Positions 54,911 through 64,000 of a stretch of DNA of 64,000 nt are shown here, one piece after another (positions within the stretch are counted from its first letter, which is position 1; each line of letters starts with the position of its first letter). Position numbers and translations under genes: made by a program. The notes beneath the pieces are model-generated. The model ran no database searches, was not told the DNA's origin, and was given only the letters and a program-made list of their open reading frames with translations. The stretch comes from Nothopassalora personata (Eukaryota > Ascomycota > Dothideomycetes > Mycosphaerellales > Mycosphaerellaceae): contig CM066293.1 in the NCBI GenBank assembly GCA_033816765.1, positions 248,001 to 312,000 on the forward strand, in the 5' to 3' direction.

Positions 54911-57900
54911 ATGAAGCAGCGTTTCTCTTCGCTGGACGTGCGAGTCATCGCCCACGAGTTGTCCAACAGCCTCGTTTCCCTCCGCTTGGCCAATGTCTAC
55001 GACTTGTCTTCGCGCATCTTCCTGCTCAAGTTCGCCAAGCCCGGGCACCGCGAGCAGCTCGTCGTCGACTCCGGCTTCCGCTGCCACCTGACCACCTTCG
55101 CGAGAGCAACTGCCGCCGCTCCCTCCCCCTTCGTCGCCCGCCTGCGGAAGTTCCTGCGCACGAGGCGATGCACCGCAGTGAAGCAGATCGGCACCGATCG
55201 CATCGTTGAACTGCAGTTCTCGGATGGCGCCTACAGGCTATTCCTCGAGTTCTACGCTGGAGGCAACATTGTCTTGACTGATGGCGACCTCACGACTCTC
55301 GCATTGCTGCGAAGTGTCAGCGAAGGGGCGGAGCATGAGCAGTATAGACTGGGCTCAAAGTACAATCTATCACTGCGCCAGAACTATGACGGTATTCCGA
55401 GTCTGACGAAAGAGCGATTGCGAGATGGCCTTCAGAAGGCCGTGGAGCGTCAACAGGCCGAGGCACAGAAGCCGGGCAGGAAGATCAAGAAGAAGGCGGG
55501 CGATGCGCTGAGAAAGGCGTTGGCAATCACAACGACTGAGTTTCCCCCTGTTTTGATAGACCATGCACTCCATGTGGCAGGCGTAGACCGTCACATCGAG
55601 CCGGAGGCAGTCATTGGTAGTGATGAAGAGCTGGACAAAGTCCTCAAAGCCCTCCAAGAGGCGAACAGGGTGATAGACGACATCACAAGCCAGCCAGTAG
55701 CCAAAGGCTACATTCTCGCGAAACGGAAGGTGCCCAAGGCTGATGAGGCCAGTAGCGCAGCAGATGACGGCCAAAATGTCATGTACGAGGACTTTCACCC
55801 ATTCAAGCCTGCCCAGCTCGAGCTCGACCCAGCGAATGTCTTCATCGAGCACGAAGGCTTTGACAGGGCCGTGGACGACTTCTTCTCATCGATCGAAGGC
55901 CAAAAGCTGGAGTCGAGATTGCAAGAGCGAGAGGAGAATGCGAAGCGACGAATAGAGCAGGCCAGGCAAGAGCAAGAGAAGCGGATTACAGGCCTGCAAC
56001 AAGTGCAAGAGTTGAACATTCGTAAAGCACAGGCCATCGAGGCCAATGTGGAGCGTGTCGAAGAGGCCGTCGCTGCGGTCAATGGACTGATCGCGCAAGG
56101 TATGGACTGGGTCGACATCGGTCGATTGATTGAGAATGAACAGAAGAGGCATAATCCCGTGGCTGAGATGATCAAGCTCCCATTGAAGCTGCACGAAAAT
56201 ACTGTGACCCTCCTTTTGTCCGAGCTGGCCGACGCGGACGACGAGGACATGGACGAGACGGATAGCGAACCATCTGACAGTGAAGACGAAGATCATCAGA
56301 CTCATGCCAAACAAGCGTCGAAGTCAGAGGACAAGCGTTTGACAGTGGACATCGACTTGGCAGCATCTGGGTGGTCCAACGCTCGCCAGTACTATGATCA
56401 ACGACGCACGGCAGCCACGAAGCAAGAAAAGACCGCACAGGCTTCACGAAAGGCGCTGAAGTCAACAGAGCAAAAAGTCATGGCAGACCTCAAGAAGGGC
56501 CTGAAGCAAGAGAAAGAAGTGCTGAGACCTGTGCGAAAGCAGTTCTGGTTCGAGAAGTTCATCAACTTCATTAGCTCCGATGGCTACTTGGTACTTGCCG
56601 GCAAGGACGCTCAGCAGAATGACATGTTATACCGACGGTATCTGAGGAAGGGTGACGTATATGTCCATGCTGATATGCATGGCGCCGCAACTGTCATCAT
56701 CAAGAACAACCCTTCAACGCCGGAAGCACCAATTCCACCGTCTACGTTATCGCAAGCAGGAAACCTGTCGGTTTGCACCAGCAGTGCGTGGGGCAGCAAA
56801 GCCGTCATGTCAGCATGGTGGGTCAATGCAGATCAGGTATCGAAGACTGCGCCCACAGGCGAGTATCTGACTACTGGTGGTTTCATGGTTCGTGGAAAGA
56901 AGAACTTTCTACCTCCCGCACAGCTGTTACTCGGATTCGCCATCTTGTTCCGAATTAGCGAGGAGAGCAAGGCCAGGCATGTCAAGCACAGGCTACAGCA
57001 GAAACCTGCTGACTATCTTACGACCCCAGATCTGACCGACGGTGAGACTATTGCAGAGTCTTCGGCTGCGGGTAATGGCGAAGAGAGGGATGACAGCGAT
57101 GATGAATTTCCAGACGCGGGTCCAGCACCGAGAATAGAAGAGGACGAAGACGATGAGTTTCCAGACGCAGCGCCAAACCCGGACGAGTTATCTGGTGACG
57201 AGTCGCCTGAGCACCGACGCGAGCGGACATATGGCGCATACGATGATGAGGTAAATGAATATCGGTAAGGAAATCCTCAGAAGTACATGCAGCCATGTCT
57301 AAGCTGGCAACGTCTCGAGGCGGCTAAACTGCCATAGACAGCGACAGCACCGCACATCAGCAGAGCCGTATAAGGTGTGCTGAGAGATGTTGCCAGTCTT
57401 TGCATGACAGCATAGCCCTGTTCCCCTTTTGCTCGACATCTACTGACCCCTTCACGTCTTAGATCTGGTCAAAGCAATCCATTGCAATCAGGTGCACTCC
57501 AGTCAGCAGCCGATGATGAGCATGATATTGAGGAAGGCGATGACCAACGCGATGATGATGAAGAGGATGATGCGCCAGAGAGCCCAGGTGACGAAGCCAT
57601 GACAGAAGAAAACGCCGTGACGAAATCAACTATCACTGCTGGTGACGCAGAGGCGCCCACTGAAGCAGACGAGAGCGCTGCTTCAATGGAGGCACCGCTG
57701 ACCAACAGAGAGCGCAAGATGAAGAACAGACTTGATCAAGGCAAGCCCATACACAATGAGTCGAAGGTCAAGCAATCCAAAGGTCAGCGTGGCAAGAAAG
57801 GCAAGAACAAGAAAATTGCTCAAAAGTACGCTGATCAGGATGAAGAGGACCGCGAGCTGGCTATGAAGCTGCTTGGCTCAAAGGCTGGCGAAGAGAAGCG

Positions 57901-58474
57901 GCAAGCTCAAGCAAAGGAGAAGGTAGAGAAGACAGAAACGGAAGAAGAGGCCCGCGCGCGTCGACGAGCTCAGCACCAGAAAGCTCAACGCGAGGGTCTC
58001 GAGGCCGAGGAAATCCGCAAACTAAACCTCGAGGAAGGAGTCAAAGTCCTTGATGAGGAAGAGTCTTCGCAACTCACACAACTCGATGCACTGGTTGGCA
58101 CACCATTACCCGGCGACGAAATCCTCGAGGCGATTGCAATCTGTGCGCCCTGGGGTGCATTGACAAGATACAAGTTCAAGGCCAAGATGCAGCCGGGTCA
58201 ACAGAAGAAGGGCAAAGCCACGAGAGAGATCCTGGGTCGGTGGGCGAAAGCTGCAGGTGACCCACGAGCGATCGACAACCAAGCGCAAGACAACGAACGT
58301 ATCTGGCCGCGCGAAGCCGAGTTGATCAAGAACTTCAAGGAAGCAGAGGTTGTGGGCGTCATTCCAGTCAAGCAAGTTCGAGTCATGATGAGCGGTGGCG
58401 CTGATGCTACGAAGGGTAAAGGTGGACGTGGTGGCAAGGGCGGGCGAGGTGGTAAGGGCAGCAAGAGGAAGTGA
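54911..58474 (+). CDS. RQC2: ribosome quality control factor Rqc2/NEMF (NFACT)
   Basis: Binds 60S subunits carrying stalled nascent chains, recruits the Ltn1 ligase and drives C-terminal Ala/Thr tailing. The model is join(54911..57264, 57463..58474), 1121 aa. The 198-base intron has a GTAAGG donor, a CTGAC branch and a TTAG acceptor, and its phase closes at Arg. Order: NFACT-N (MKQRFSSLDVRVIAHELSNSL, ~1-200), coiled coils (~320-400), acidic linker, NFACT-R (WFEKFINFISSDGYLVLAGKD, then YVHADMHGAATVIIKN, ~540-620), a second acidic stretch with two DEFPDA copies, and the NFACT-C domain (ICAPWGALTRYKFKAKMQPG, ~1010-1070). The C-terminus is a Gly/Lys run. The (TTC)9 leader tract lies just upstream. 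Confidence 0.94.
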
Positions 58475-59545
58475 GGATGCCGGTGATCAGACACTGTCTA
58501 CAATAAGTTCACATTGACTCGAAGGCCGACGCACTGGCCGACGCACTGGAGCGACTCCACACCAATCAACAACGCTGTTGTTTTGAGAGCGATCTTTGCG
58601 GCCGTGAGCCTTCGCCTCGATTTTCGAACGGACTTTCATGAGTTTGACGCTTGCTGTCCATGCAAGCTCCGGAGCGTGGGCCTTCACGTCAATACTCGCG
58701 CCAGTATATTCTGAACAGATCCTCGCGACCTGCAACAGTGACCACACGTGCCGCAGCCTCTCGATCGCTGCGCTACGAATGAAGCACGGTTCGTGGCTTG
58801 CGATGACGATATATAGCCTCAGCCGTCCTATACACTTTCTCAGCAGAGTTGTTGAGCATATGCTTCTCTCCTCTGGCCCCAAACCCATTCAACAGCGGCT
58901 CTCCTACCTATCTCGTAGCATCGAGGCGTCTACCTATCCTCTAGATTCGCCTCTTGACGCGGTCCCTGCGTGAAACATGAAGATGGTTCAGCACACAGCT
59001 GTTTTGGTACAGGCAAGACACCAGCCAGCCAGTCTTGGCAACATCTGGCCAACGACCAACGCTCCCACGCGAGGCTTCCACTACTTCAACAGAAATCGAC
59101 GAGGACCACGTGCTGCTGGCGAGGCCTGTGTGAGACACCGCGGCGTCTGGCTCTGCTGCGTGGGATTCCTTCGCATGGCAATGTCTCATCGGTGAAGGTG
59201 CTCGAGGCCTAAGATTTCTGATGAGTATGATACGATTGAGCCCGAGGGAATCGAAGGTATGCGCTCGAGACTGGAGGGTGATGTCTACATTCGGCCTCTC
59301 GGCTGTGTTCGGAGGAGACATGTGTCTTCAGTATGGACGTGGTCGATTTGCGACAGACCATGTCGTCGGGTCCTTCTGAGATTGTGAGGTCGAGAGAGAT
59401 GGAGAGAGAGGAAGAGGGAGGGAGAGATATAAGAAGAGGGAATGGTCGACAGTATCATCAGCATCATCATACAGCTTCTTCATCAATAACCAACAACGAA
59501 GACAGAATCACCGCAACACCAGCACCAAATCGCTCTACAGCAATC
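58475..59545. other. intergenic region
   Basis: 3' region of RQC2 and promoter of the small secreted protein gene. A 12-base word (CCGACGCACTGG) is repeated in tandem near 58527-58550, and a purine-rich GAGA tract lies at 59380-59435. ORFs of up to ~130 codons on either strand have no motif. Confidence 0.4.
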
Positions 59546-60086
59546 ATGCAATACACCACCCTCCTCCTCGCCACTCTGGCTTCCTCCGCCTTCGCGGCAC
59601 CCGTAAGCCCCCCCTCCCGCCCCCCGTCTTCACACTCCCCATCCCTCCTTTCTAACATGCCCCCAGCTCCCCATCGCCAACCCCGATCCCGCCCTCGGCC
59701 TCCTGACCGGGCTCGGCGCAGACAGCACGGGCGTAGGCGCAGCCCTCGCAGCCGCCCTCCCCCTCGTCGGCCTCGGAGCAGGCGGAGGCGCAGGAAACGG
59801 CGGAATTGGTGGTGGGCTCGGAATCGGAATTGCAGATCTCGTCGCGGCGCAGATCGCCTCGAGCACGAAGTTGGCTGCTGGAGGTGGGACTGGAACTGGA
59901 ATTGGAATTGCGGCTGCGGCGCCGGCGTTGGGGTTGGGCGCTGGGGGAGGTGAGTGAGTGAGTGATTTATGAGTTTTCGATATATAAACGCACAGAGAGA
60001 GAGAGGGATTGATGCTGACGTTTTGGACAGGTGCTGGTGGAACTGGAGTTGGTGGGGGAGCAGGCGCGGGAAGCAATATTGTCTAG
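59546..60086 (+). CDS. small Gly/Ala-rich secreted protein
   Basis: 131 residues from join(59546..59602, 59667..59949, 60031..60086). Both introns have good signals (GTAAGC with CTAAC; GTGAGT with CTGAC) and close in phase. The first exon is almost exactly the signal peptide: MQYTTLLLATLASSAFAAP. The mature chain opens LPIANPDPALGLLTGLGAD and becomes a repetitive Gly/Ala/Leu sequence (AAALPLVGLGAGGGAG, IGIAAAAPALGLGAGGG), ending SNIV. It has no cysteine. It could be a structural wall or surface protein, or an effector-like secreted peptide; there is no known domain. The other strand also has long open frames here, but these are the expected mirror of GC-rich repetitive coding. Confidence 0.68.
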
Positions 60087-60810
60087 AGATCCTCGGCCAT
60101 GGTGGATGACGATGAGGAGATGATTGTTGATGGGGATGTGGCGTCTTGTTACGTCGTTCAGTAACGGGTATGGGGATGTGTGGTTGACGATGGATGTTCA
60201 TTAGCGTGGAATCAATCCTTCTCTTCTTGGAGCATCACTTGGCATTTCGGCCACGTTATTGTCGGATTTCGCCCACTGTCTCTCGGGGGCGGTCGATGCT
60301 GGTCGCTCGCACGCACCATGTGAAAGTGTCCTGTGGGTGCCCACGGTGAGTGATCTTTGTCCGACCCAGCTGACCACAGTAAGCACACTCCATACGCTCA
60401 CTACATATAGCAGAAACCTATGATATGACATGACGTAGAACCGATGCCAACCCTGTCGCTCTCCTTTGATGATTTATTCGGGGTATCTCCATTGGTAGCA
60501 GAATGCCACTCCATTCTCCCATGCACTGTGCAGCCAGTTCCTTCCACGCCTCCCTCCCTGGCACCCGGCCTGTACAAGAGAAAGGTATGTCTATCGTGTT
60601 TCGTAAATGCAAATGGGATCCCACACGCGGGCCATCATATCATATCGCTTTGGCAATTTCAGAGACAGAATAGAGACTGGCATGGCTCAGCGCGGGCTTC
60701 CCGTAGTCCGGATCGAAAATTGGACTTGGTAAGCTGGGCTCACTCAAGCAATGCACTCTCCGCAAGTTTGATGGTCTCCGCTTCTGGACGGTGATGCCTC
60801 CGGCGCCATT
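60087..60810. other. intergenic region
   Basis: 3' region shared by two convergent genes. Nothing is recognised. Confidence 0.4.
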
Positions 60811-62958
60811 CTACTGCGCTGGTGGATCGCCGCTGTTGCTGCGCTGGCTGAAGAGGCCGCCGGTGCCACCACTTCCACTTGCTGGAGCCTTGAGACCCTG
60901 ATTCATGAAGCCGAACCAGCTGCCTCTGTTGGCCTGCTTCTTCGCGGCGTCTTCATCTTTAGCTTCTTGCACGAGACGGAGCGGGCGTGGCTTGGAGCCC
61001 ATCATGATGGCGCCGCTGGGTCCTTTGCCGTCTTTGTCACCCGAAGAAGTGGTGCTGTGCGGTGGCGAGGAAGGGTGGGAGCGCTCGTAAGCAATGCTGC
61101 TACCATTTTCTTGGATATTGTCGATGCCGTCGATTCCGCCACCTGCGACGCTGAACTGCATGCTGTCGCGGTTGCTGCGGACCTCGCTCATCTTGCTGTC
61201 GCGTTGCGGGCCGGTATTCTCCTTGCTGCCGTCTTGCGGGGTTTCGGAGATGACTGGAACGTTGGAGCTGGAAGACAGCTGGCGCATATTGCCGCCAAAG
61301 AAGGAGTTGCGGCTGGTCGGCGAGCCGAGCGGTGGACTGAGCGGTCCGGTCTGCGGCGTTCCGCCACGGTACATGTTCGATACCAGACTGGCCGCTGGCC
61401 ACTCTGAGTTGGCACGACGATGACCACTGGCAGCACGCCTGGAGTTTGATCGCCCGATGGGCACGCGAGGTGCTGTGTCCGGGTCTTCTGTTCTCGGCGG
61501 CTCGAGACTGGGTGTTTGCACTGGAGGATCGATCTCGCCGGGGTTGATCGTCTGCGACAATGGTCGCGGTCTCGGCTTTTTACCACCCATGACACTCTTT
61601 GCACGCTGCAGCAGACTAGGCTGTTCGTCCTTGGGTGGTGGGGGAGGTGGCAGTTCCTTGTCGGTGTCGGCCCCTCTGCTGGCTGCTCCAGGTCCGGCCA
61701 CCAGATGGGGGGTCTTGTCGAGGATGGCTTCGAACTGGTCGTGCTGGAGCAAGCGCGAGATGATATTGTTAATATACAACGTCAACGCCTTGTTCGCATC
61801 CTTCAAGCTGTTGATCTCGGCTCGCAATTGCTTGGGCTGTTCGGCGTCTTCGCCCTCGCTGTCGCCATGATCCTCCAGCTCATCGGCCAGACTCTTGCCG
61901 CCTGCTGCCTGCTCTCCTTGTCTCCGGGAGGGCGGTCTTGAGACAGCGTTGGACGGCTGTGGCAGATGAAAGTCGCCGGCAATGGTCTTCTCCGTGAGCA
62001 TGACCTGGAAGCTCTCGTTCTCCTCCATCAACCGGGCGTTCTGCATTTTCAACTCGTAGACTTCCTTCTGGAGGTCGTTCAGGCGGCCACCGCCCTTGTT
62101 ATCCACTTCGACCAGCCTCATCTCGGCATCGGCCAGCTCTAGCCGCAGCGACTCGATGATCTTGTCCTTCTGCATGACCAGCTTCGAGTTGCTTCGGGAC
62201 GTGGAATCACTCCTGCTGATGGCGGCGGGCGCGAACTGTCGATCCGTGGCATCGGGGTTCGGTGACGGGTTGCCGCTCCGTGCGTTGGTGGCCGACGACG
62301 ACTGGCGCGACATGAAGGGCCGTCGCTCGTCTTCCACGCCCGCGCGGATCTCTCGCTGCGCCAACGTCTCCTTCAAGCGCTGCATCGCCTGCTGCATCTC
62401 TTCCTCGCGCGCCAGTGCGTCCTCCTTCTCCTTGTTCGCGGCGACTTTCTCCGACTCGTAGATCTGTTCCATCTCCCGTCGTGCTCGCAAGCTGTCCTTC
62501 TTCTCCTTCTCCAGTTCTTCATTCCGCTCCGTGCACTCCTGGACTTTCTCCTCCAGCATCCCTTGTTCCTTGAGTGCCTCGTCCAGCTTCACCTGCAACA
62601 CTGTCACCTGTTTCTGCGCTTCCTGGTGCGCCGCCTCTGCTTCCCGTAGCTTCTGCTGCAATTCCTCCATCGTGGCCTGCATCTCGGCCTTGGCGTCCTC
62701 TTCTGCTGCGTGCGGCGGGGTGCTCTGTTTCCTGCCCGCCGCCGCTGCCGATCGCGGCGGGAGTGGAGTGCCGCGCTTGGACTGTGTGCGATTGAGGCCA
62801 TTCGCCGTGGCCGACGCGCCTGAGGATGCCGTCGTGTTCATCCTGGAGGGGCTTGGCGAAGGTGGTGCAGAAGTGGTGCTGCTGTTGGACGTGGGAGTGC
62901 GTCGGCCAGCGACACCAGCCGGCGCGCCTCTTCTGTTCGGTGTGGAGGCTGCCGACAT
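60811..62958 (-). CDS. coiled-coil protein of unknown function
   Basis: An intronless 715-residue protein. A Ser/Thr/Pro-rich start (~1-85) precedes a long coiled coil (~88-205: MEELQQKLREAEAAHQEAQK and following heptads). A second coiled segment lies at ~255-325 (KIIESLRLELADAEMRLVEV; LQKEVYELKMQNARLMEENE) and a third around 375-400 (LRAEINSLKDANKALTLYIN). The rest is disordered, with PPPPPPK, many SRSNS-type phosphorylation-like sites and a GSWFGFMNQGL block near the end, which is a conserved tail in similar fungal proteins. Such proteins are often annotated 'M protein repeat protein'. A cytoskeletal or spindle-pole role is possible but unproven. The ATG gives MSAASTPNRRG. Confidence 0.75.
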   Translation of the reverse strand: MSAASTPNRRGAPAGVAGRRTPTSNSSTTSAPPSPSPSRMNTTASSGASATANGLNRTQSKRGTPLPPRSAAAAGRKQSTPPHAAEEDAKAEMQATMEELQQKLREAEAAHQEAQKQVTVLQVKLDEALKEQGMLEEKVQECTERNEELEKEKKDSLRARREMEQIYESEKVAANKEKEDALAREEEMQQAMQRLKETLAQREIRAGVEDERRPFMSRQSSSATNARSGNPSPNPDATDRQFAPAAISRSDSTSRSNSKLVMQKDKIIESLRLELADAEMRLVEVDNKGGGRLNDLQKEVYELKMQNARLMEENESFQVMLTEKTIAGDFHLPQPSNAVSRPPSRRQGEQAAGGKSLADELEDHGDSEGEDAEQPKQLRAEINSLKDANKALTLYINNIISRLLQHDQFEAILDKTPHLVAGPGAASRGADTDKELPPPPPPKDEQPSLLQRAKSVMGGKKPRPRPLSQTINPGEIDPPVQTPSLEPPRTEDPDTAPRVPIGRSNSRRAASGHRRANSEWPAASLVSNMYRGGTPQTGPLSPPLGSPTSRNSFFGGNMRQLSSSSNVPVISETPQDGSKENTGPQRDSKMSEVRSNRDSMQFSVAGGGIDGIDNIQENGSSIAYERSHPSSPPHSTTSSGDKDGKGPSGAIMMGSKPRPLRLVQEAKDEDAAKKQANRGSWFGFMNQGLKAPASGSGGTGGLFSQRSNSGDPPAQ

Positions 62959-63724
62959 TATGCTTGAACCTTCACGAATCTGCTCGCAGAGCCATGCACA
63001 GATTGGCGTGGTGCTTTAAACGACGATCGGCCCTCTATTCTTAGCAACGGCTCGGGGGAAAGCGAAGGCGATGGTCGGTCGCACACTCGGGCACCTGATG
63101 ACGGTGCAGCTTGATGATGATGATGATGATGTTGCTGTGTAGTATTGCAGTGTTGTTCATGCGAGCGGGTAGAGAGAGAGAATGAGACAGTAGTGGCGGC
63201 AGTGGCCGAGCGATCAGGAGCACAGAGGGAATTGGATCCACTTGATGCTACTGTAGACTGTCCCACTCCCCTGCTGCTGGAGCGCTGGAGCGGGTTTCAC
63301 ATGTCTTTGACGCATGTTATTATTATATGTGATTGTCATTGATACCACCAATGTCCGTGGGACCAATCTGGATCTGCCAGAAGACCCTCCTGCTGCTACT
63401 GTATACTGTACACGAGCAACATGGAACAAGACAGGCTTCGGTAGCACCTTCTCGCCGCAGCCTTGCAATCTCGGGTGTACTTCCGGTACTCGGATGTGGC
63501 GCGGGGGCCCGGGGACATGGTATGGTGTGTATTGCCAGGGTCACTCACGTGCCGGTGGTGACTCGCGTTGCAACCCTAACGAGCTCGGCACGCGAGTCAT
63601 GCTGTCTGTCGTGCTGAGATGAAGGCAAGCTCGAAAAATGTGCACGTCGAGCACATCTTCACCACCAGACTCAGCTCCGAGCTGAGCTACGCTACGCTAC
63701 GCTACGCTGCGCTACCCGCCCGTC
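62959..63724. promoter_or_regulatory. divergent upstream region with microsatellites
   Basis: Separates the coiled-coil gene (minus strand) from the helicase gene (plus strand). It contains a GAT repeat of about seven copies at 63113-63132 and four to five tandem TACGC units at 63687-63714, directly before the helicase start. ORFs here have no motif. Confidence 0.4.
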
Positions 63725-63987
63725 ATGGGAGACGTGCGCAGATACGTGTCCGACCACTTGCTCAAGCTGGTCGGAGGCAGCGAAGACATGATGGTGGACT
63801 TCGTTGTCTCTACCGCACAGTCTGCGAAGTCCCCGGGAGCTCTGCTGGACAAGCTGTCTGGCATGTTAGACTCGAGTGATGCCGATCTCCAACGGTTCAG
63901 TGATGATCTGTATGCGCGTCTCGCTCAGCCAGCTTCCAATGCATCGTCGGTGCCAAGACGAGAGAAGCCTAAGGAAGCGAAGAAAAG
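63725..63987 (+). CDS. PRP2: pre-mRNA-splicing DEAH helicase PRP2/DHX16, first exon (partial)
   Basis: The exon encodes 87 residues plus two bases: MGDVRRYVSDHLLKLVGGSE, then VDFVVSTAQSAKSPGALLDK and DLQRFSDDLYARL. This matches the N-terminal helical region of Prp2/Cdc28/DHX16, the ATPase that remodels the spliceosome before the first step. It ends at a GTATGC donor (63988) after AAGAAAAG; the window stops 13 bases into the intron, so the helicase core is not seen. The call rests on the N-terminus alone, and another DEAH protein with this fold is possible. The TACGC repeat lies within 40 bases upstream of the ATG. Confidence 0.65.
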
Positions 63988-64000
63988 GTATGCGCTGATA

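Noticed and set aside
59467..60201. 244-codon minus-strand ORF opposite the small secreted protein
   Set aside because: Mirror frame of a GC-rich Gly/Ala coding sequence; Pro/His/Arg-rich with no motif.
1..64000. tRNA, rRNA and CRISPR features
   Set aside because: No clover-leaf with A and B boxes, no rRNA-like sequence and no regularly spaced repeats were found by eye; a covariance-model search would be decisive for tRNAs.

Overview
The window is nuclear DNA from a filamentous ascomycete. Genes are separate transcription units on both strands. Most introns are 50-110 bases, with GT..AG ends and CTGAC or CTAAC branch sites. The products are typical fungal families: a Zn2Cys6 regulator, Skn7, a Mep ammonium transporter, fungal rhodopsin-like and 2EXR-like proteins, and the C-terminal half of a HET protein. 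GC-rich third codon positions and a TpA-rich, RIP-like relic fit a Dothideomycete (Mycosphaerellales/Capnodiales-like). That placement is an inference, not a measurement.

Layout. 1-6.5 kb: a Mep1/Mep3-type ammonium transporter preceded by four GATA boxes, then a 7-TM rhodopsin-like membrane protein. 8.3-16.5 kb: a decayed unidentified gene, COG6, the calcium sensor NCS-1 (divergent from COG6), a frameshifted small secreted protein and SEC18. 17-25.5 kb: an orphan HET C-terminal-region protein, a stand-alone adenylation-thiolation-condensation synthetase, a short inverted-repeat element and an MFS transporter. 25.4-28 kb: a small antisense ORF, a single-pass membrane protein and a decaying 2EXR/F-box-like gene. 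28-32.5 kb is gene-poor. 32.5-40 kb is a compact housekeeping block, all on the minus strand: an Ariadne-type RBR ubiquitin ligase, eIF2B epsilon and Skn7. 40.9-42.3 kb holds an AT-rich relic and a peroxiredoxin pseudogene with three TAA stops. 42.6-45.2 kb is a Zn2Cys6 regulator resembling BglR/COL-26. 45-52.4 kb is mostly empty apart from one 2EXR-like gene. 52.4-64 kb: a GH15 hydrolase divergent from RQC2/NEMF, a Gly/Ala-rich secreted protein, a coiled-coil protein and the first exon of a PRP2/DHX16-type splicing helicase.

Several products sit in shared processes. Sec18 and COG6 act in membrane traffic and Golgi tethering. NCS-1 classically activates the Golgi phosphatidylinositol 4-kinase. 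eIF2B epsilon and Rqc2 act in translation initiation and ribosome rescue. The transporter, the Zn2Cys6 factor and the GH15 enzyme relate to nutrient use. Apart from the possible synthetase-transporter pair there is no clear metabolic cluster.

The most interesting signals are: (i) a coding-like alternative first exon inside the long first intron of NCS-1, in phase with the calcium-sensor body and bypassing the myristoylated N-terminus; (ii) a peroxiredoxin gene with intact splice sites but three stops, each explicable as CAA to TAA, next to a RIP-like tract; (iii) a HET-type C-terminal region without its HET domain; (iv) a one-module A-T-C synthetase with a divergent condensation motif.

Exon boundaries were placed by hand from splice consensus and reading-frame continuity.
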